A stretch of 64,000 nucleotides of DNA from CAYPTY01 sp964413935 (lineage in GTDB: Bacteria > Bacteroidota > Rhodothermia > Balneolales > Balneolaceae), in contig CAYPTY010000010.1 in assembly GCA_964413935.1 (NCBI GenBank), forward strand, positions 1 through 64,000, given 5' to 3'. This document shows positions 7,385 to 15,837 of the stretch, piece after piece. The notes beneath the pieces are model-generated. The model saw only the letters and a program-made list of their open reading frames with translations, was not told the DNA's origin and did no database searches. A program made the position numbers and the translations under genes. Each line of letters opens with the position of its first letter. Within the stretch, counting starts at the first letter, position 1.

Positions 7385-8617
7385 TCAGGCAGTCAGTTTG
7401 GCTGAACTTTCGAACACGAAATCTTTAATGGCGTCGAAAGCCACCAGTGTTTTCTCGATGTGTTCGTAATTGTGAGCCGCGGTCGGGATCAGACGAATCA
7501 GCACGGTGCCTTTTGGTACTACAGGGTAAGCAACACCGGATACGAATACGCCGTGTTCCTCACGAAGCTTGCGCATAATATCCTGACAAAGCTTGGTACT
7601 GCCCTGGGTCAGGACCGGTGTTACTGGCGACTCAGAAGGAAGTACGTTATAGCCGATATTGATGAGGCCCTGACGCAGTTTAAGGGTGTTATCCCAGAGT
7701 TTTTCTCTCCACTCCGGATGCTTACGTATCTGTCGCAGTCGCTCCCGGGCCGATTCTACCAGCGGTGTTGGAAGTGATTTCGCAAATACCTGGCTTCGGG
7801 TGTTGGCTTTCAGGAACTCAACCACACGGGGCTCGGTAGCCACGAAAGCACCAATCAGCGCAACGGCTTTGGCGAAGGTACCGAAGTAAATATCAATTCC
7901 TTCCATGCAGCCCAGCTGAGTTCCGGCACCGGAGCCGTCTTCACCGAGGGTTCCGAATCCGTGAGCATCGTCTACCAACAGTCGGAATGGAATTTCCTTT
8001 TTCATCTCGATGATTTCCGGCAGGATGCCAAGGTCGCCGGTCATCCCAAATACGCCCTCGGTAACCACCAGAATGGATGAACCGGGTTTTAGTTTGCGAT
8101 GAGCCCGCTCCAGCTGCTTGCGGAAGCTTTCAATGTCGTTGTGTTTGAATACGGATTTCTCAGCCATAGCCAGCTGCTTTCCATCCACGATACAGGCGTG
8201 GCTCAGCTCGTCATAAATAAGAAAATCGTTGCGGTCAACCAGGGCGTGAATCACGCTCATAATACCCTGATAACCGTAATTCAGGAGCATGGCAGCGGGT
8301 TTGTGCACAAACTCTGCCAGTTCTTTTTCAAGTTCTTCGTGCCGGGTTGTGTTTCCGGTCATGAGGCGGGCGCCCATCGGAGCAGAAAAACTGTATTCTC
8401 CGGTTTGCATGAGTTGCTGATCATAATCCAGAATTTGCGGGTTGGAGCCGATACCAAGGTAATCGTTGATACTCCATACAATGACATCCTTGCCATTGAA
8501 TTTCATTTTGGGTCCCAGAGGTCCTTCAAGTCTGGGAAAAGTGTAATAACCGTATCCTTCTGAAGTAAATGGTCCGAGTGGACTAGGTCTGCCCTCCAGT
8601 TTATCAAATAAATCCAT
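7385..8617 (-). CDS. Alpha-oxoamine synthase family PLP enzyme
   Basis: 410 residues of the family that joins an amino acid to an acyl-CoA with loss of CO2 (8-amino-7-oxononanoate synthase, glycine acetyltransferase, serine palmitoyltransferase). Visible landmarks: SINDYLGI near residue 50, GYQG near 117, DELSHACIVDG near 138, VVTEGVFGMTGD near 187, VDDAHGFG near 218, and the PLP-lysine motif GTFAKAVALIG near 249. The residue before the lysine is Ala where many relatives have Ser. Nearby biotin genes are absent, so a role in biotin is not supported. Serine palmitoyltransferase-like or related lipid synthesis is possible, but specificity is not readable here. Confidence 0.85.
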   Translation of the reverse strand: MDLFDKLEGRPSPLGPFTSEGYGYYTFPRLEGPLGPKMKFNGKDVIVWSINDYLGIGSNPQILDYDQQLMQTGEYSFSAPMGARLMTGNTTRHEELEKELAEFVHKPAAMLLNYGYQGIMSVIHALVDRNDFLIYDELSHACIVDGKQLAMAEKSVFKHNDIESFRKQLERAHRKLKPGSSILVVTEGVFGMTGDLGILPEIIEMKKEIPFRLLVDDAHGFGTLGEDGSGAGTQLGCMEGIDIYFGTFAKAVALIGAFVATEPRVVEFLKANTRSQVFAKSLPTPLVESARERLRQIRKHPEWREKLWDNTLKLRQGLINIGYNVLPSESPVTPVLTQGSTKLCQDIMRKLREEHGVFVSGVAYPVVPKGTVLIRLIPTAAHNYEHIEKTLVAFDAIKDFVFESSAKLTA

Positions 8618-8647
8618 GAATGCTAATTAATTATGGCTTCTATCTAC

Positions 8648-8669
8648 ACAAAAAGGCCGTTCTGGCCTC
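8648..8669 (-). terminator. Hairpin with T-run ahead of the oxoamine synthase gene
   Basis: AGGCC at 8654-8658 pairs with GGCCT at 8664-8668. On the minus strand it is followed by TTTTTGTG. It lies about 115 bases beyond the aldo/keto reductase stop and only about 30 bases before the oxoamine synthase start, so it could be the reductase terminator or a leader attenuator. Confidence 0.5.
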
Positions 8670-8781
8670 TATCAAATTCCGGCAAAAGGTACGCAAATAA
8701 TGCATCATCTCAAAAGAAGCCTGTTTTCAAAATTTTACAATTGTAAGTGCTTACATACCTGCTTGCGGGCATGAAAAGGCT

Positions 8782-9687
8782 TCAGGGAACGGGTTGATCA
8801 TGAGATGCCTGCAGGATACGAAACCACTGTTGCCTGTTAAGACTTACGGATTCAGCCTGCACTGCAGATTTCAATCGTTCAATTTTATGAGTACCCAGCA
8901 CCAGAAGCGGCCGGGTAGGGTGTTTGTGGAGCCAGGCCAGGGCAACCTGATCCAGTGAGGCATCGATTTCTTCCCCGATCCGGGTCATCTCATCATGCAG
9001 GCGATGGGAACGGTCATCAAAGGGATTAAAAATGCTGCCTCCATCCAGAGGAGACCAGATCATAGGACTGAATCCAAAAATCTGGCATTGATCCAGGGTG
9101 CCATCATACAGGGGCTCGGTATGGGAAGCGGAAAACTGAATCTGATTGGTAACCAGGGGCACATCCATGCGTGATTGCAAAAGGTTAAATTGCATGGGCT
9201 TGAAGTTGGATGCCCCAACAGCCAATACCTTACCACTTTCCACCAGCTCGGTGAGGGTGAGGGAAACTTCATCCGCATCCATCAGGGGATCCGGACGGTG
9301 AATGAGCAACAGGTCGAGGTAATCCGTGTTGAAATGCAGGAGGGATCGCTCAACCGATTTCAGTATATGATTGGCAGAAGTATCGTAGTGCTTTACCCGG
9401 GTATCCGGCCGGTTTTCTGAAATGAGCTGTATGCCACACTTGGTAACCAGCTGTATGTCTTCCCGTTTTCCGATGGCTGCAAGAGCCCGTCCAAAGGCTT
9501 CTTCCACGGTGTACAGTCCGTAGATGTCGGCATGGTCAAAGGTAGTGATGCCGATCTCGAGGCAGGCTTCAATCCAGGATACCAGTTCCTGCTTGTCCAT
9601 ACCCCATTCATTCAGGCGCATCAGACCGGCAACTGTTTTGGAACAGTTTGGTGCGTTTTCGGCCAGCTGAATCCTTGTGGATTTCAC
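8782..9687 (-). CDS. Aldo/keto reductase (YdhF-like)
   Basis: 301 residues, a TIM-barrel NAD(P)H-dependent oxidoreductase. Family residues are visible: the Asp/Tyr pair in FDHADIYG near residue 52, the Lys in LVTKCGI near 83, and the His in LLIHRPDPL near 127. The cofactor-binding end has VLGTHKIERLKSAV near 270. Similarity in layout is closest to E. coli YdhF. The natural substrate is unknown. It is followed in the same direction by the oxoamine synthase after 164 bases, and a hairpin between them argues against a tight operon. Confidence 0.9.
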   Translation of the reverse strand: MKSTRIQLAENAPNCSKTVAGLMRLNEWGMDKQELVSWIEACLEIGITTFDHADIYGLYTVEEAFGRALAAIGKREDIQLVTKCGIQLISENRPDTRVKHYDTSANHILKSVERSLLHFNTDYLDLLLIHRPDPLMDADEVSLTLTELVESGKVLAVGASNFKPMQFNLLQSRMDVPLVTNQIQFSASHTEPLYDGTLDQCQIFGFSPMIWSPLDGGSIFNPFDDRSHRLHDEMTRIGEEIDASLDQVALAWLHKHPTRPLLVLGTHKIERLKSAVQAESVSLNRQQWFRILQASHDQPVP

Positions 9688-9709
9688 AACGACTGCGTTT
9701 AGATTACGA

Positions 9710-11137
9710 TTAGTCCCGGTTCAGCCTTAAAATAAATAATCCGGACTGAATGTCAGAGACAATGATATTATCGCTTTCGTAATAGGGATAATTACTCCAG
9801 GTACCCAGAAATCCGGGCCCGTTGTGCAGTGGAAAAGTGTCAAAATAGGCGATTTCGGTCAGGGCAGCCGAAGCCACATTGTTGATGTCCAGCACGCGAA
9901 GCCCTGAAGTATAATTGGATTCAAAAACGAGATCCTCTTTGATGTAAAGGTTATGATCTACCGACTGTAGGGGGAAGTTATGAGTGCCCACAAACTCAGG
10001 ATTATCCAGGTCTTCCACATTGAAAACGAAGGTTCGGGTGGTGAGGCCGGAGTTGAACTCATCCAGTTCATCATTCATGAGATAAAACCGGCGATCTTCA
10101 GTCAGCCATCCCTGATGCGCATAGCTGTTCAGCCCTGTTTCTTCGAGCCGTATAGTCTGAAGGTTTTCTTTGTCTGTTACGTCCGTAATGGTAAATCCTT
10201 CTTCGGATGCGGAGAAACAAATTTCAGCACCGGTGTACTCGCTGTCCGGCCCGTCATAGATTATGCACTGGGTATCGTGAATGTAGCCAGGTCCCACTCC
10301 GAAGTTGCGGTTTTCAGGTTCGTTATAACATCCAGCAAAAACAGGATTCAGGGGATCATTAATGTCTACAATATGAAGGCCGGCAGTAGTACACACCTGC
10401 CCGCGGCGCACACCGGCCAGATAGGCAAAACCGCTTTCCTCGTTGATGGCAATATTATGAGCTGAACCGATCTCGCTATACAGCGCATCTTCATTAAAGG
10501 TAACGGGAGGATTATCTACATCCCGGAGTCGGGTGAGGTCAAAGACCTGCATGCCGTGATTGCTCTGTCCATCGGCCACTACAAACATATGATTGTTAAA
10601 TACCTTCATGTCACGCCAGGTAGAAGCCATGAAACCGGCACCCTGTCCGGATTTTTCAGCATAGATTTCAGATCCGCCTTTAAACCAGCAGCTGGGATTG
10701 CCCGGATTGGAGCCAAATACATTTTCGCCGGTAATTTTGGATGTTCCTGCGGGTTGTTCCAGTTTGCCCAGAACGATGGGTTCTACCGGATCAGTAATGT
10801 CTACAAAAGTAACGCCGTCAACCAGGCCCACAAGGGCATATTCCCTGTCTGTTTGGGGATCAGTCCAGCCCCAGAGATCATTCAGGAATACGGAACCAAC
10901 GGATACGCCAGACAGTAAATCACGGGTTGATACAAAACCAATCACGTCCAGATTGTTGCATGGATAGGTGGTACCGTCCACTACCGCTTCACCATTGGTG
11001 CAGGGGAAATTGGGTTCAACCAGATTTGGAGTGGGATCATCATTCTCCTCATCCGGTGTACTGTTGCTGCTGTTATTATTGCAGGCAGCCAGAAATAGCA
11101 GAATAAAAAGCAGAGAAGAGGTCGTTAGTCTAAACAT
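9710..11137 (-). CDS. LVIVD-repeat / choice-of-anchor B lipoprotein
   Basis: 475 residues. Residues 1-19 form a lipoprotein signal ending in LAAC, so Cys19 would be lipidated and the protein anchored in the outer or inner membrane. The linker after it is rich in N, S, D and E. The body carries repeated blade-like units of the LVIVD type, for example GVTFVDITDPVEP, LHIVDINDPLNP, FTITDVTDKEN and LRVLDINNVAS. This is the layout of the choice-of-anchor B domain, a predicted beta-propeller of unknown ligand. It precedes the aldo/keto reductase on the same strand by 22 bases. Confidence 0.85.
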   Translation of the reverse strand: MFRLTTSSLLFILLFLAACNNNSSNSTPDEENDDPTPNLVEPNFPCTNGEAVVDGTTYPCNNLDVIGFVSTRDLLSGVSVGSVFLNDLWGWTDPQTDREYALVGLVDGVTFVDITDPVEPIVLGKLEQPAGTSKITGENVFGSNPGNPSCWFKGGSEIYAEKSGQGAGFMASTWRDMKVFNNHMFVVADGQSNHGMQVFDLTRLRDVDNPPVTFNEDALYSEIGSAHNIAINEESGFAYLAGVRRGQVCTTAGLHIVDINDPLNPVFAGCYNEPENRNFGVGPGYIHDTQCIIYDGPDSEYTGAEICFSASEEGFTITDVTDKENLQTIRLEETGLNSYAHQGWLTEDRRFYLMNDELDEFNSGLTTRTFVFNVEDLDNPEFVGTHNFPLQSVDHNLYIKEDLVFESNYTSGLRVLDINNVASAALTEIAYFDTFPLHNGPGFLGTWSNYPYYESDNIIVSDIQSGLFILRLNRD

Positions 11138-11151
11138 GGGATAAAAGGATA

Positions 11152-11181
11152 TTGATTCAACTCTCTAACTTAATAATTTTG
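11152..11181 (+). promoter_or_regulatory. Candidate Bacteroidota-type promoter for the TIGR03546/TIGR03545 operon
   Basis: TTG at 11152-11154, a 19-base spacer, then TAATTTTG at 11174-11181 match the TTG-N19-TAnnTTTG pattern. It lies about 87 bases before the start codon at 11268. Confidence 0.4.
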
Positions 11182-11267
11182 TGGGAATTGCATGATACAG
11201 ATCAATTAATGTTCGGTTAAAATTGAAATAAATACCTTATAGTTCATCACAAAAATAAAATTTCTGC

Positions 11268-11792
11268 ATGCTGATTATACTTAGATACGTCGCAAAACTA
11301 CTGAAAGCGCTCTCCTCCGAGGCCAGTCCCAATCAGCTGGCTGCCGGCTTTGTGCTGGGGATGATCATCGGACTCACCCCGGTGATGTCGCTCCATAACC
11401 TGTTTATCCTGCTCATTATCCTGGTTGTGAAGGTGAATATCGGGATGGCCGTGCTGAGTTTTCTGATTTTCAGTGGCATCGCCTACCTGGCCGATCCTAT
11501 TTTTCACCAGTTTGGGGGGATGCTGCTGGAGCTGGAAGGCATGCAGAAAACCTATACCAGTATGTACAATAATGAGTGGATCGCCCTGAGCCGCTTCTAC
11601 AATACAGTGGTGATCGGCAGTTTTGTGGTTGCCCTGCTTTTGGTTATTCCGATGTTTCCCTTAGCGAAAGTATTTGTGCATCAATACCGGAAAAACATTC
11701 ACGAAAGGGTGCAAAAGTGGAAACTGGTTCGCTGGTTTAAAGGGACCAAGCTGTACAGCATCTATTCAACCTATACAAGAGTGAGGGGCTGA
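11268..11792 (+). CDS. TIGR03546 family membrane protein
   Basis: 174 residues. It opens with an amphipathic N terminus, then AAGFVLGMIIGLTPVMSLHN, two to three hydrophobic segments (about 26-55, 60-75, 113-135), and a basic C-terminal tail. This matches TIGR03546, a family of unknown function defined by its usual position next to a TIGR03545 member, and that neighbour is present two bases downstream (stop 11790-11792, next ATG 11795). The pair is therefore almost certainly one transcription unit. No enzyme motif is visible, so I propose only a membrane role tied to the partner. Confidence 0.85.
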   Translation: MLIILRYVAKLLKALSSEASPNQLAAGFVLGMIIGLTPVMSLHNLFILLIILVVKVNIGMAVLSFLIFSGIAYLADPIFHQFGGMLLELEGMQKTYTSMYNNEWIALSRFYNTVVIGSFVVALLLVIPMFPLAKVFVHQYRKNIHERVQKWKLVRWFKGTKLYSIYSTYTRVRG

Positions 11793-11794
11793 GT

Positions 11795-13645
11795 ATGATA
11801 CGCATAAAAGGACTGATCGCATTTATTGTAATCGCCGGACTCATATTTGCCGGATATTATTTTTCCTCCAATCAGATGATTGAGAACTTTGTGGAAGGTC
11901 AGGCTTCACAGGCAAACGGAGCGCTGGTGGAAATTGAAAACCTCAGCCTCAATCTGTTCAGTATGCAGGCATCCTGGGATGGAATACAGGTAACCGACCC
12001 GGGAAATACCATGAAAAACACCTTCCAGACCGGAAAAGCGGAATTCAAGGTGAATCCCTGGGCCTTTGTGTTTGGGAAGAATGTGGTGATTGAAAACATG
12101 CAGCTCAGCGAATTGAGATTGAACACCGATCGTGAAACCGATGGCGCCATCGAAATAGAAGAAAAAGAGCCGGAAGACACCGAACCCGGATTTGTGGCTG
12201 AAATCGGATCACAGGTGGCATCGGAAGTTAAAAGCAATGCTGAGGCACGATTCGATAATGTCTCCTCCAAAATAAATGCGGACAGCCTGGTGGCCACACT
12301 GGATCTGGTATCCATAAATAAGATGGATTCCCTGAAAAACAGCCTGCAGCAGGATTATGCTGAATGGGATTCCACCCTAAAAAACACAGATCTGAAACAA
12401 GATGTGAGTGAGATTCAGACTACCGCGGAATCTTTGAATCCGGAGAAAATCAAAGATGTGAAATCAGCGACCAAAGCTATTGAAACTGTCAAAACCCTGA
12501 AATTGCAGGTGGATTCGGTTCGCAATAACATCAGCACCCTGCAGAAGAATTTTACTACTGACATCAAAGAGGCATCGGCTTCTCTTGGTCAGGTAGACAA
12601 CTGGATACAGTCTGACTACGAACGAGCGGCTTCGCTGGCCCGGCTTCCCAAGATTGATGCTCAGAACATCGGGCAAACCCTGTTTGGCGAAGCCTTACTC
12701 AGCGATTTCCAGACCTACCTGGGATATGCCGGTACCGCCCGTACCTATCTTAACCGCCTGAAATCAGATAAGGAACCTGAGGTGCCCCGCTACGAAGGGG
12801 TGGACTATGCTTTTTCGGATAAATATGACTATCCGGGTTTCTGGATCAAGAAGATTGAATTGTCAGGTTTTACCAATCGGGATCTCCGGCTTTCCGGGCT
12901 GGTAACCGATATTTCCTCTGATCAGCAAAAAACCGGATTACCGGCAATGATTGATCTGTCTGGCGTCAATGAAAAGGAAGAAGGGGTTGTGGTAACCGCG
13001 GAACTGAATTATCTAAGCGATGAACCCAAGGAACTTTTCGAAGCCCGATACCAGAATTTTTCACTGGTAAATCAGAAGCTTTCACCATCCTCTCTCTTAC
13101 CCTACGATATAAAAACGGGTACCGGAAGTATTGTCGCCGGACTGCAGATTATTGACCGGCGCATCCGCAGTGAAATCAGTTATCAGACACAGGATCTTAC
13201 CTTTGATTTCGAAGAAGCCGGAAAACCCAAAGATCGACTGGAAAGCCTGATACGAACGGCCGTTAGCAGTAGCTCTGAAATTGACGCCACAGCCATTGTG
13301 GATGGTACCGCGGATAAGCTGCAGGTCAAAGTGCGCTCCAACATCGATGATCTTTTCCTGACCGCACTGCGGTCCACCATTTCGAAGGAAGTGGAAAACG
13401 CCCGGCGCAAGATTCAGGCTGAGGTGGATGAAAAGGTGAATGCCAAAAAAGCAGAACTTGAGCGACTTGTGGCATCAAAAGAGCGTGAACTCCGGGCGGA
13501 ATACGGCCGGCTCGAACAGCAGCTTAATGATCAGCTCGCCATTGTGGAGCAAAAACGCAAAGAACTGGATGAGCACAAAAAGAAACTGGAAAAAGACCTG
13601 AAAAATAAAGCAGTAGACGCCATCAAGAAGAAAATTGACTTCTGA
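11795..13645 (+). CDS. TIGR03545 family protein
   Basis: 616 residues. A single N-terminal membrane helix (about 7-24) is followed by a large, probably periplasmic region. The segment after the helix (IEIENLSLNLF-like strands, NPWAFVFGKNVVIENMQL) resembles the AsmA-type beta structure. The middle and C terminus (about 180-290 and 525-612) are strongly heptad-like with K/E/Q-rich coiled coils. It belongs with TIGR03546 encoded directly upstream. Neither family has an assigned function. An envelope role, perhaps bridging or lipid-related as for AsmA-like proteins, is inference only. Confidence 0.85.
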   Translation: MIRIKGLIAFIVIAGLIFAGYYFSSNQMIENFVEGQASQANGALVEIENLSLNLFSMQASWDGIQVTDPGNTMKNTFQTGKAEFKVNPWAFVFGKNVVIENMQLSELRLNTDRETDGAIEIEEKEPEDTEPGFVAEIGSQVASEVKSNAEARFDNVSSKINADSLVATLDLVSINKMDSLKNSLQQDYAEWDSTLKNTDLKQDVSEIQTTAESLNPEKIKDVKSATKAIETVKTLKLQVDSVRNNISTLQKNFTTDIKEASASLGQVDNWIQSDYERAASLARLPKIDAQNIGQTLFGEALLSDFQTYLGYAGTARTYLNRLKSDKEPEVPRYEGVDYAFSDKYDYPGFWIKKIELSGFTNRDLRLSGLVTDISSDQQKTGLPAMIDLSGVNEKEEGVVVTAELNYLSDEPKELFEARYQNFSLVNQKLSPSSLLPYDIKTGTGSIVAGLQIIDRRIRSEISYQTQDLTFDFEEAGKPKDRLESLIRTAVSSSSEIDATAIVDGTADKLQVKVRSNIDDLFLTALRSTISKEVENARRKIQAEVDEKVNAKKAELERLVASKERELRAEYGRLEQQLNDQLAIVEQKRKELDEHKKKLEKDLKNKAVDAIKKKIDF

Positions 13646-13666
13646 TGACATCCCTGCTTCAGTTCA

Positions 13667-14320
13667 TTATCCGCTCATGGCCTGTTTCATTATTGCGCGA
13701 ACCCGGCTGATTTCATCCTCATTCACAAAATGTCCCATATTGGTGTAGAGGATTTTGGTGACATCGGCGTTCATGGATGTCATCACCGTTTCCGTTTCAT
13801 TCACACGTTCTTTGGGAATATGCGGATCGATGTCGCTGCATCCCAGAAACACGGGCGTGCTATTGAAACTGCCGCTGTAGTTTGAGCTATCTACTGCAGG
13901 ACCGATCAAGCCACCGCTGAGCCCGAAAATTCCGGCAAAACGGCGGCCATTCCGGGTACTGTATTCCAGCGCCAGGCAGGCTCCCTGAGAAAAGCCAAGC
14001 AGGAATATGTGATCATCCTTAATTCCGGCATTAATCAGGGATAGACGCAGCTGCTCAATAGCCTGCAATCCGCTGCTGAGGCCCGGTTCATTCATTTCAG
14101 TGGGAGCCAGAAAGGAATGGGGATACCAGGTAAATCCGGAGGCTTGCGGTGCAGCGTAGTGCACTTCCGGAAACTGCAGTTCATCCGAAAGCTGCACAAT
14201 ACTCTCGGCTGATGCACCCCGGCCATGCACCATGATCATCGCAAAATCCGCTTCGGAAGCTTCTGTTCCTTTAGTGGCAATGTTCATGCCCTGATGGGGG
14301 CCCTGAATTTGTTCTGACAT
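13667..14320 (-). CDS. Alpha/beta hydrolase, phospholipase/carboxylesterase type (MhqD-like)
   Basis: 217 residues. The nucleophile elbow GFSQG is near residue 108, preceded by the oxyanion segment MVHGRGAS near 30. The acid is probably in SDIDPHIP near 162 and the base in NMGHFV near 194. The family hydrolyses small esters. The gene lies 9 bases downstream of a ring-cleaving dioxygenase-like gene on the same strand, the same partnership as MhqO/MhqD in Bacillus, where they protect against quinones. That function is inferred from the pairing; the sequence itself shows a serine hydrolase. Confidence 0.85.
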   Translation of the reverse strand: MSEQIQGPHQGMNIATKGTEASEADFAMIMVHGRGASAESIVQLSDELQFPEVHYAAPQASGFTWYPHSFLAPTEMNEPGLSSGLQAIEQLRLSLINAGIKDDHIFLLGFSQGACLALEYSTRNGRRFAGIFGLSGGLIGPAVDSSNYSGSFNSTPVFLGCSDIDPHIPKERVNETETVMTSMNADVTKILYTNMGHFVNEDEISRVRAIMKQAMSG

Positions 14321-14329
14321 ATATCCTCC

Positions 14330-15259
14330 TCAATTCAAAGGTTGCAGTGCCTGCTCAATCAGATCCCGTTTTTCCTCATACCAAGGCGGAAGTTTGAGAT
14401 CTTCACCGAGGTGTTCCACATCCTCATCATGATCAAAACCGGGGATGTCGGTTGCAAACTCGAAGAGTACTCCGCCCGGTTCGCGGAAGTAAATAGACCG
14501 GAAATACATACGGTCCTGAACCGGGGTTACCTGCAGGCTCTGTTCAAACAGTCGCTTTCTCCAGAAAGCCTGATGTTCATCGTCTTCCACTCTGAAGGCA
14601 ATATGATGCACGCTTCCACGGCCAACCCGGGCCAGCAGGTTTTCACCTTCAATGATGTCGATCACAGAACCCATTTCGGCTGCGGATCTGTATCGTCTGC
14701 GATTTTCCTCTTCGGCATCAAAAGTGTAGCCCATGTCCTGAAGCAGGGCTTCGGTAGCTTTTCCGTGCAGTAAATTCAGGCTTGCGCCATAGAAGCCCCG
14801 GATGGAGTGAGCTTCTTCAACCTCACCATTATCCCAGCCGGGCATTTCGTTGGCTGATTCGGTTGCCACCAGACTTAGTTTAAGCCGGTCATGATCGGCA
14901 AACTGTAGTACCTGTTCGCCAAAGCGATTGACCGGGTTTTCAAAGGATATGCCCTGATCAGCCAGACGGCCCATCCAGTAATCAACCGAGTTTTCCGGAA
15001 TCATAAACATGATTTCGGTTACTTCCCCGTTCTGTGGTTTACCCTGGGCGGCATTTTCCCAGGGAAAAAAGGTTAGAATGGTTCCGGGCTGCCCGGTATA
15101 ATCTCCGTAATAGAGATGGTAGGTAGTCGGGGAATCAAAGTTGATGGTCTTTTTGACCATCCTTAAACCCAATACTTTTGTATAGAAATCATAGTTATCT
15201 TGTGCAGGGCCACTGATAACGGTTATATGATGGATTCCGGATATTGGATGCTTACTCAT
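14330..15259 (-). CDS. Ring-cleaving dioxygenase-like glyoxalase protein (MhqO-like)
   Basis: 309 residues with two vicinal-oxygen-chelate modules. Metal ligands are visible as His in ISGIHHITV near residue 10, His in GSVHHIAF near 218, and Glu in GVLFEFATD near 265. YFREPGG precedes the last one, as in this family. It belongs to the VOC group that includes MhqO and MhqA. The gene is the first of a two-gene unit with the MhqD-like hydrolase, so removal of quinone or catechol-like compounds is the likely job. No MarR/MhqR-type regulator is adjacent. Confidence 0.87.
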   Translation of the reverse strand: MSKHPISGIHHITVISGPAQDNYDFYTKVLGLRMVKKTINFDSPTTYHLYYGDYTGQPGTILTFFPWENAAQGKPQNGEVTEIMFMIPENSVDYWMGRLADQGISFENPVNRFGEQVLQFADHDRLKLSLVATESANEMPGWDNGEVEEAHSIRGFYGASLNLLHGKATEALLQDMGYTFDAEEENRRRYRSAAEMGSVIDIIEGENLLARVGRGSVHHIAFRVEDDEHQAFWRKRLFEQSLQVTPVQDRMYFRSIYFREPGGVLFEFATDIPGFDHDEDVEHLGEDLKLPPWYEEKRDLIEQALQPLN

Positions 15260-15369
15260 AATCTGTTTCCTTGTTTTGGCAGTCTGGGCTGCCGGTTTAT
15301 ATTTTCTGAGCGTTTAACAATCTGGGTCAAAATAAAGTTCACGTCAAATAATTTAATATCAAATCAATT

Positions 15370-15837
15370 ATGAAGATTTTCCTTGCATCAATTTTGATTT
15401 GTTTAACTATGAATCCGCTATCACAGGCACAGGATCTTAGCGATATAGAGTGGATTTTAGGTTCCTGGGTGCAGGAAACAGAAACGGAAGGCCTTGATAT
15501 CGTAGAAAGCTGGAAGAAACTATCACCGAAGCAATTCAGAGGCGAAAATATTGCATCCGATAATGAAGGGAATGTGGTCAGAACGGAAATCATGACCCTG
15601 GAAATGCGGGGTTCTGATATCTATTACACTGCTCAGCCGGATCCCGACAAACAGCCTGTAAGTTTTAAGGTGGATAAAGTGGAAGACAATTACTTCATTG
15701 CCCGGAACAGGAGAAATCCCTTTCCGCAACAGATTGTGTACACCCGAACCCCAACAGGCCTCACAGCAGATTTAAGTGGCCGCGGCCGGTTGATTCAGAT
15801 TATTTTCAAAGAAATTGAATTCGTAAAGGGCGATTGA
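15370..15837 (+). CDS. Exported DUF6265-like protein
   Basis: 155 residues. A signal peptide (about 1-20) ends in SQAQ, followed by LSDIEWILGSWVQ, WKKLSPKQFRGEN and RTEIMTLEMRGSDIYY, a layout like DUF6265 (a small lipocalin-like beta barrel of unknown function). No catalytic residues are evident. Its stop codon overlaps the start of the Ste24-type protease (TGATGA at 15835-15840), so the two are translationally coupled. This is the only clue to its role. Family assignment is by layout and only moderately sure. Confidence 0.75.
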   Translation: MKIFLASILICLTMNPLSQAQDLSDIEWILGSWVQETETEGLDIVESWKKLSPKQFRGENIASDNEGNVVRTEIMTLEMRGSDIYYTAQPDPDKQPVSFKVDKVEDNYFIARNRRNPFPQQIVYTRTPTGLTADLSGRGRLIQIIFKEIEFVKGD

